Shown here: piece by piece, positions 59,301 to 64,000 of the stretch | How positions within the stretch are numbered: position 1 is the stretch's first letter | Layout of the letters: each line of letters starts with the position of its first letter | Source of the DNA: Ceratodon purpureus | Lineage: Eukaryota; Streptophyta; Bryopsida; Pseudoditrichales; Ditrichaceae | Assembly (NCBI GenBank): GCA_014871385.1 | Contig: CM026424.1 | Location: forward strand, 3,351,131 to 3,415,130 | DNA length: 64,000 bases | Direction of reading: 5' to 3' | Program-made: the position numbers and the translations under genes | Notes under the pieces: model-generated | Told to the model about the DNA's origin: nothing | Seen by the model: only the letters and a program-made list of their open reading frames with translations | Database searches by the model: none

Positions 59301-61403
59301 CTACGGCTCTACGTTTCCCTCTCCTAGGCTCTCCCAGAATCCGAAATAATGCTTGTCGTCCACTACCAATGGGAACTTGCAATTTATGTCGGTGCAGTTA
59401 CAGATATAGCCGGCATTCTGTAAAGCCTCGCGGTCCGTCGTTGCCGGTTTCTTTAGCTCTCCTACAAGCTCCGCGACTCGCTCATCAAACCTCGACTCCC
59501 ACACAGCCAGCACTCGGTCAATGGTCTTGATCGTCCTCTCAATTCGTAGTATCTGCCCGCGTTTCGTACGCAGCATAGAGTAGGCTTCAGTCACCTTCGC
59601 AGCTGCATCTATCATTCGACTGAATGAATTCAGTTCCCGGTCATCGTTGTGGCTCTGATTCCCGTCATGTCCTTGTGTCTCTACAAGGTACTTCGTCACT
59701 GCTATCTCCAGTTTGTGTTCGTCCCGAAGTCTTTCCCTCCTCAAGTCCCACACCTTGTAGCACAAGTGAAGCTCTTCCTCCTTGGACTTCTCTCTTTTCA
59801 GCATCTCCCTCTTTGAAAGCAACTCGTCCTTCGCCGACACGATCCTCCGCATGAGCTGCTCCCTACAGGCTTCAATGGTCGCTGCGAGACGTGGAAGATG
59901 ACCTCTGGGCTCACCTGCAAATAATTTTTTTTTAGAGATGCGTCAGGCTGTCACTACGTCATTCTGAAAATCACAGAATCAAAACTTACATTGCCTTCTA
60001 TGATCATACACAAACAAATGAGTCCAATGGCAAAGCTCCTCCTGTAGCGATAGTTTGCAATAAGGTTTAGGGAATACCGTACCCTGTTCCGCAGGTTCCT
60101 CTTTCACAGGCAATGTCACTGTAATCTCCTCCTTCACCACACTCGAAACGGCTTCAACTGTTGGTGGTGCCGGCTGTTCATTTCTCACAGTCATAGCGGC
60201 CCCAATCACCGTTTCCGTGTTAACGCTAACAGCTGCGAGTGCTGCGGTGTCTACCAAAAAATCCAACACAGAGTCACTGTCAAATCCCATGGAATGCTGA
60301 ACTCGTACTTAGAGTATACTCGCACACGCAGCAAGTTATTGACAGATTCATACTTAACGTTACGAGTTTACTTGCATTTCTAATAGGATTACGTACCGGA
60401 TTCTGGTGTGTTTATGTTATCAGCGGCTACAAATTCTGTTGCGAAGGAGACCTGTTTGCGGGTTCGTCGAGACCTCTGTCGTGGCGGACACCTCTTCCTA
60501 TTCACCGTAGCTTCACCATGACTGCCTCCCTCACCTTCTACTGGTGCCATCACTGTGTCTATATAATAGGGGGGTGACAAAGATTAGATACTCGACCTCA
60601 GTGAGTATTCCAAAAACAACTTCAATTGCTCAGTGTAATTTCAATCGTACTGTACGTTCTCCAAGAGGGTGAAGTAGAATCATACCTGCAGTGACTGTCG
60701 GGGCATTAGGGCGCACTGTTGAAGGTCCCGCAACATCTGCAACGGACCTGATGGCCCCTCCCGTGTCAAACAATGACGAACGTCTTGTGCCGACAGCGCC
60801 GAACTGAACATTGATGCACCAGTCGTCATCCCTACCCTCTGCAGATTCTGTGTTGGAGTCTTCTTCGTTCCTCGGCCATTTGTTCGGAGGTGTTGTCTTC
60901 CGCAGGTCCTCCATCGACATGAAGACGAACGGCTTACCACCTTTCATCAGGCCCGCACTGGATGGAGCTCGGCCGGGTATGTGGGCCGTGTCTCCAGTTC
61001 CACGATGAGTCATCTTCCGCGCATAGCCGGCCCAATCGACAGGATATCCTTTCCTCTCCGCCAACAGCCCCCGACCAAAGTGATAAGGTATGGCATCGTT
61101 CGCACCGATGGGGCGTTGAAACACCTGTTGAAACAAATAACGAATGCGCTTGCCCATCCTCGGTGAGACTTTCCTCCTGTACCGTCCCCCGTTGTTGATG
61201 TTTTTCTTCCCCCAGAACTCTTCATACTCAGCCTTGCTCACATGCTCTTCGCCGAGAGTGGTGCCCGGGATGAATCCTAGCACGTTCAATCCAATCACGA
61301 CAGTGAACCACCATCGACTTCCGGGCGCCTTATCCTCTGAAATCCCATTTGATGATGCACCCGTTTCGGCTCCGCTGGAGCCCTTCGAACGAGTTCTCGC
61401 CAT
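59301..61403 (-). CDS. Hypothetical 584-aa coiled-coil protein in a CACTA-like context
   Basis: Exons 61403-60686, 60558-60397, 60250-59990 and 59914-59301 join in phase with good splice sites and no stop. The N-terminus MARTRSKGSSG is basic and Ser-rich, like the start of the TNPA-type gene. Residues about 30-170 look like a compact domain (WWFTVVIGLNVLGFIPGTTL, MGKRIRYLFQQVFQRP, GRGLLAERKGYPVDWAGYAR) of no family I recognise. The middle is acidic and Pro/Glu-rich. Residues about 390-540 are highly charged, with heptad-like Leu spacing (predicted coiled coil). The C-terminus has a C-x-C-x4-C cluster (CNCTDINCKF). By position it may be the accessory (TNPA-like) protein of the second element, but no Transposase_24 similarity is visible. 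It may also be a captured host gene. Confidence 0.6.
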
Positions 61404-61424
61404 GACGGCTGAAGAAGGAAGATC

Positions 61425-62120
61425 GCTCCCTGTATTGCCGTATTTGAAGTCAACAACCACGACACAACATCAGTGGAGTCCCGTTCAAGTTACAACATCA
61501 GCACGTACATTTAATGCGCGATTAGAAGCCATTTAGGTCACTACTGCACAGAATGGACCTTCTCTTCATATGTACGACGCAATTCATATATCATTAGAAT
61601 GTCCCCAATCCTAAGAAGGGAGCTGAAAATTTGACATCGCAGAAGTGAAAGCATGCATCATGTGGATAAATCAACTTCAAAACGCACGTACCTGCTTCAG
61701 AGACAGGACCGTAGCGAACGCTTCCGGATCCGCACGATACCCAGAATCACAGCCACCTCCCTACAAGTGAGGAGGGAAGATCGTTCCGCGTACTACCATG
61801 TTTCAAGTCAACACCCATGCGACAACGTCAGAGGACATCTGCACAAGTTACTAAAGCGGCACGTACAATTTATGCCTACGCTGGAAGCGAATGATGTCAG
61901 TGCCACACAAAACAGACTTTTTACCCATGTGTAGGACACAATTCGTATAAAACTAAGCATTATCTACTCTAAGAAGGGTGCATAAAAAAGAATACATCGC
62001 AATTCCGAAACCTCGTATGCTGTGAAGAAATGAAATTGACGACACACATACCTGATTCAGAGAGCCCCTCCAAAACCGAACGGATCCACACGATATCCAA
62101 AATCACAGCCACCCCGTGCA
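61425..62120. repeat. Degenerate tandem duplication upstream of the 584-aa gene, period about 355 bp
   Basis: About 61425-61765 and 61777-62120 align in order. Shared blocks are gaagatcg, caagtcaacac, caagttac, gcacgtac, gacgcaattc/gacacaattcgtat, cctgcttcagag/cctgattcagag and atcacagccacc. On the minus strand each unit has a GTACGT/GTATGT-type donor after the cag block. Each unit may therefore carry a leader exon of the downstream gene. Confidence 0.6.
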
Positions 62121-64000
62121 AGTACTGTGTGAAATCGGCAAATGCAATGCACTGTCAACTCTTCTACTTGAACCACAAACGTTGCTACACTAACAGAAGT
62201 GGTGGGGGTTGGGGGGTACAATTAACACGCTTGTCGAGGAGGAAAAAAAAACTGTGAAGCAACACACCGCAACAACGAAGACATGCATAACAGTCGCATA
62301 CTATGCAGTTCAGTGACAATCGAACAAGGACAGATTGAATTAAGCATTACATGTGTACCCAGCATCGGCGGCTTGCTGACTCTGGGTTTCCGCACCTGCT
62401 CGAACAGAGAGAATCCCCTCCAAACAGCTCCAGCAAATAGTATAAACCGAGCAAATGCGGCGCACCCGACTGATGGTGTCCAGCAATTGAGGCGCCTCCG
62501 TCTGCATAAGTCTCCTTTTATACATGCGAAGGTGACGGAGATGATAACCCATCCTCCCCCATATGGGCCCATGGCCATGTCTATGGGTATGGACCCATGG
62601 CCATGTCCCACAATCCACACTACCAGTCTCATCGTTAGGCAATTCAGTCCCCCCTAATCCCCACTACACAGGAATCCGACATTCCTAGAAGTGCCATCAT
62701 TGCCCACACTCTTCAGCCACCTCTCCCAGAACGCCACGTAATGTATAGTCGCCTCCTCACGCTGTCATAGTCTTCCCCACCTCTGCTCCATCTACGTCGC
62801 TTCCAATGATCATGCAGTACTGGGTGGTAATCATACTCATACGATTGTACCCCGGTAGCCGTATTCCAGTACAAGTGCGTATAGCTATACCAGTCAATGT
62901 CATCCCCTACTTGTCGGCAATCTTATTCGACAAAATTAAAAGTCTCAACTGCAGAATGCCACCCAATACCATCAGATGGTATCCCCAATCTCTGCACACC
63001 ATGTACGAGAACTGTATTAAAAATGAATTCACCATTCCATGTATTTTGAACAACACATGTGCGGAGAGAATCATGAGCGTCGAAACAACCCTTCACATTC
63101 GCAATGTCCCACAGTTTGTGAAACCAAAATAGTGAACTTCGCAAGATAAATAATGACATGATACAAGCACTAGTACGTTCCCGAAGTTTGCATTACCTTC
63201 ATAGATGAGATCAGCATTAGCCCATCCGATTCACTGGAAAATGGATAACACATATAATGTGAGCGATGATAGTTCTCTGACATGCATACTTTCCATAGAT
63301 GATTCGCCATTAAAAAAAAAACTGACAAATACATGTTCGAGTGGAGTATTACTCACTCACAAGAGGTGGCTGTGCTTCGATGCAAGATCCATATATGCCT
63401 GCAGCATACTCAACCACAGCAAAATATAAAAGTACGTATCATCAAGTCAAATTAGCAGATCATTGATATTATACCACCTCCCCTGTGACTGCGAGATGTG
63501 TCTACCAGAACCTGCATGTTGTGTAACACTTCAAGGTCCCCAACAGCGGAAATGTATCAGAACCTTTAGGTTATTTTTTACAGATTTACTTAGTTAACAT
63601 GAATATAAACTACCGGTTGCGGACATAAAGTTAAAACAGGACCGCAATGGCAATGTTTATTTCCGGATGCTCGAATGAGCGGCAAGTAGACATCAGCAAC
63701 ATCCTAACTTCGTAACATTTACATCTACTGTGCCCCACAAGTATCCATCGAATTAGAGACCGTCTCACTTACGGTCGGTCAGATAGAGGAACTACTCTTT
63801 TATCGCCAAATATGATGCCACAGGGACAACCCTCTTTTCCTTAAGGCAATCCTCCAACCACTCATGATAGACCACGTGTATTTTATTCCCACTCCCCGTT
63901 AAAAGTTCCGAGAAGGAAACCATATCTTGCTCTGGTTGACCTCCTAAGCTGCAGTCATGCCACTAATGTGGTTTCAGTCCCTGACCAAACGTTTTCCACA
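62121..64000. other. Unassigned right end of window
   Basis: 62550-62610 contains a short cccatggccatg repeat that is nearly palindromic. No gene, RNA or terminus was recognised. Confidence 0.4.

Larger units (their letters stand above)
58555..64000. mobile_element. Second CACTA-like element, left end and minus-strand gene; right end outside window
   Basis: CACTAGTAGAGAATCGGG starts at 58558 and resembles CACTA tips; the preceding bases are AAG. It is followed, as in the first element, by a minus-strand four-exon gene. No inverted mate was found before 64000, so the element probably continues past the window. The call rests on the tip sequence and parallel layout and is tentative. No gene is supported in 62660-64000. 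Confidence 0.4.

Noticed and set aside
63170-63180. CACTAGTACG as an element tip
   Set aside because: Similarity to a CACTA tip stops after eight bases and the orientation does not pair with 58558.

Overview
The window looks like nuclear DNA of a land plant, most likely a seed-free plant such as a moss or liverwort. Evidence: a two-exon nuclear psbO gene with chloroplast and thylakoid targeting, plant-type GT-AG introns, plant CACTA (En/Spm) transposase families and LRR receptor-like exons. TET/JBP-like dioxygenase genes are also present, which to my knowledge flowering plants lack. The species cannot be fixed from sequence alone.

Layout. 1-15.4 kb is host sequence: AT-rich DNA with a TTAA-flanked 929-bp inverted-repeat element, a 13-exon gene for a 430-residue protein of a plant family I recognise but cannot name (4371-8042, +), a weak membrane-segment ORF, and psbO (11772-13078, -). 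At 15414 a CACTA-type terminus appears, and its mate lies 42 kb away at 57505. The two ends share a near-identical tip, a copy of AATCAACT in almost the same register, and a TAT flanking direct repeat. Just inside the left end is a minus-strand gene for a 749-residue RS-rich, Transposase_24-like (TNPA-type) protein. Just inside the right end is an intact plus-strand 1141-residue TNP2 transposase gene. I read this as one CACTA element whose middle (about 20.6-50.7 kb) is a 30-kb AT-rich block of different composition.

The central block holds two apparently intact genes for U1-type zinc-finger proteins with a TET/JBP-like 2-oxoglutarate/Fe(II) dioxygenase domain (27867-29357 and 36629-37891, both -), plus the last exon of a third (49505-49758, +). 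It also holds four near-identical copies of an LRR-receptor exon array, two forward near 22.8-27.3 kb and two inverted near 42.5-48.1 kb. A minus-strand cluster of fragments from three unrelated host genes (DDB1, a DnaJ protein, a TMEM115/rhomboid-related protein) lies at 30.1-33.5 kb. A 179-nt imperfect hairpin and several minisatellites complete the block.

From 58558 a second CACTA-like left terminus begins. It contains a four-exon minus-strand gene for a 584-residue protein and a degenerate tandem repeat, and probably runs past the window end. Both elements place a minus-strand multi-exon gene just inside the left end.

The main proposal is a very large CACTA transposon that carries, or was invaded by, a block of TET/JBP-like DNA-modifying dioxygenase genes. 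This would parallel the known association of fungal TET/JBP genes with DNA transposons and would fit an anti-silencing role. The gene models and repeat structure are read directly; the single-element interpretation and the anti-silencing role are inference.
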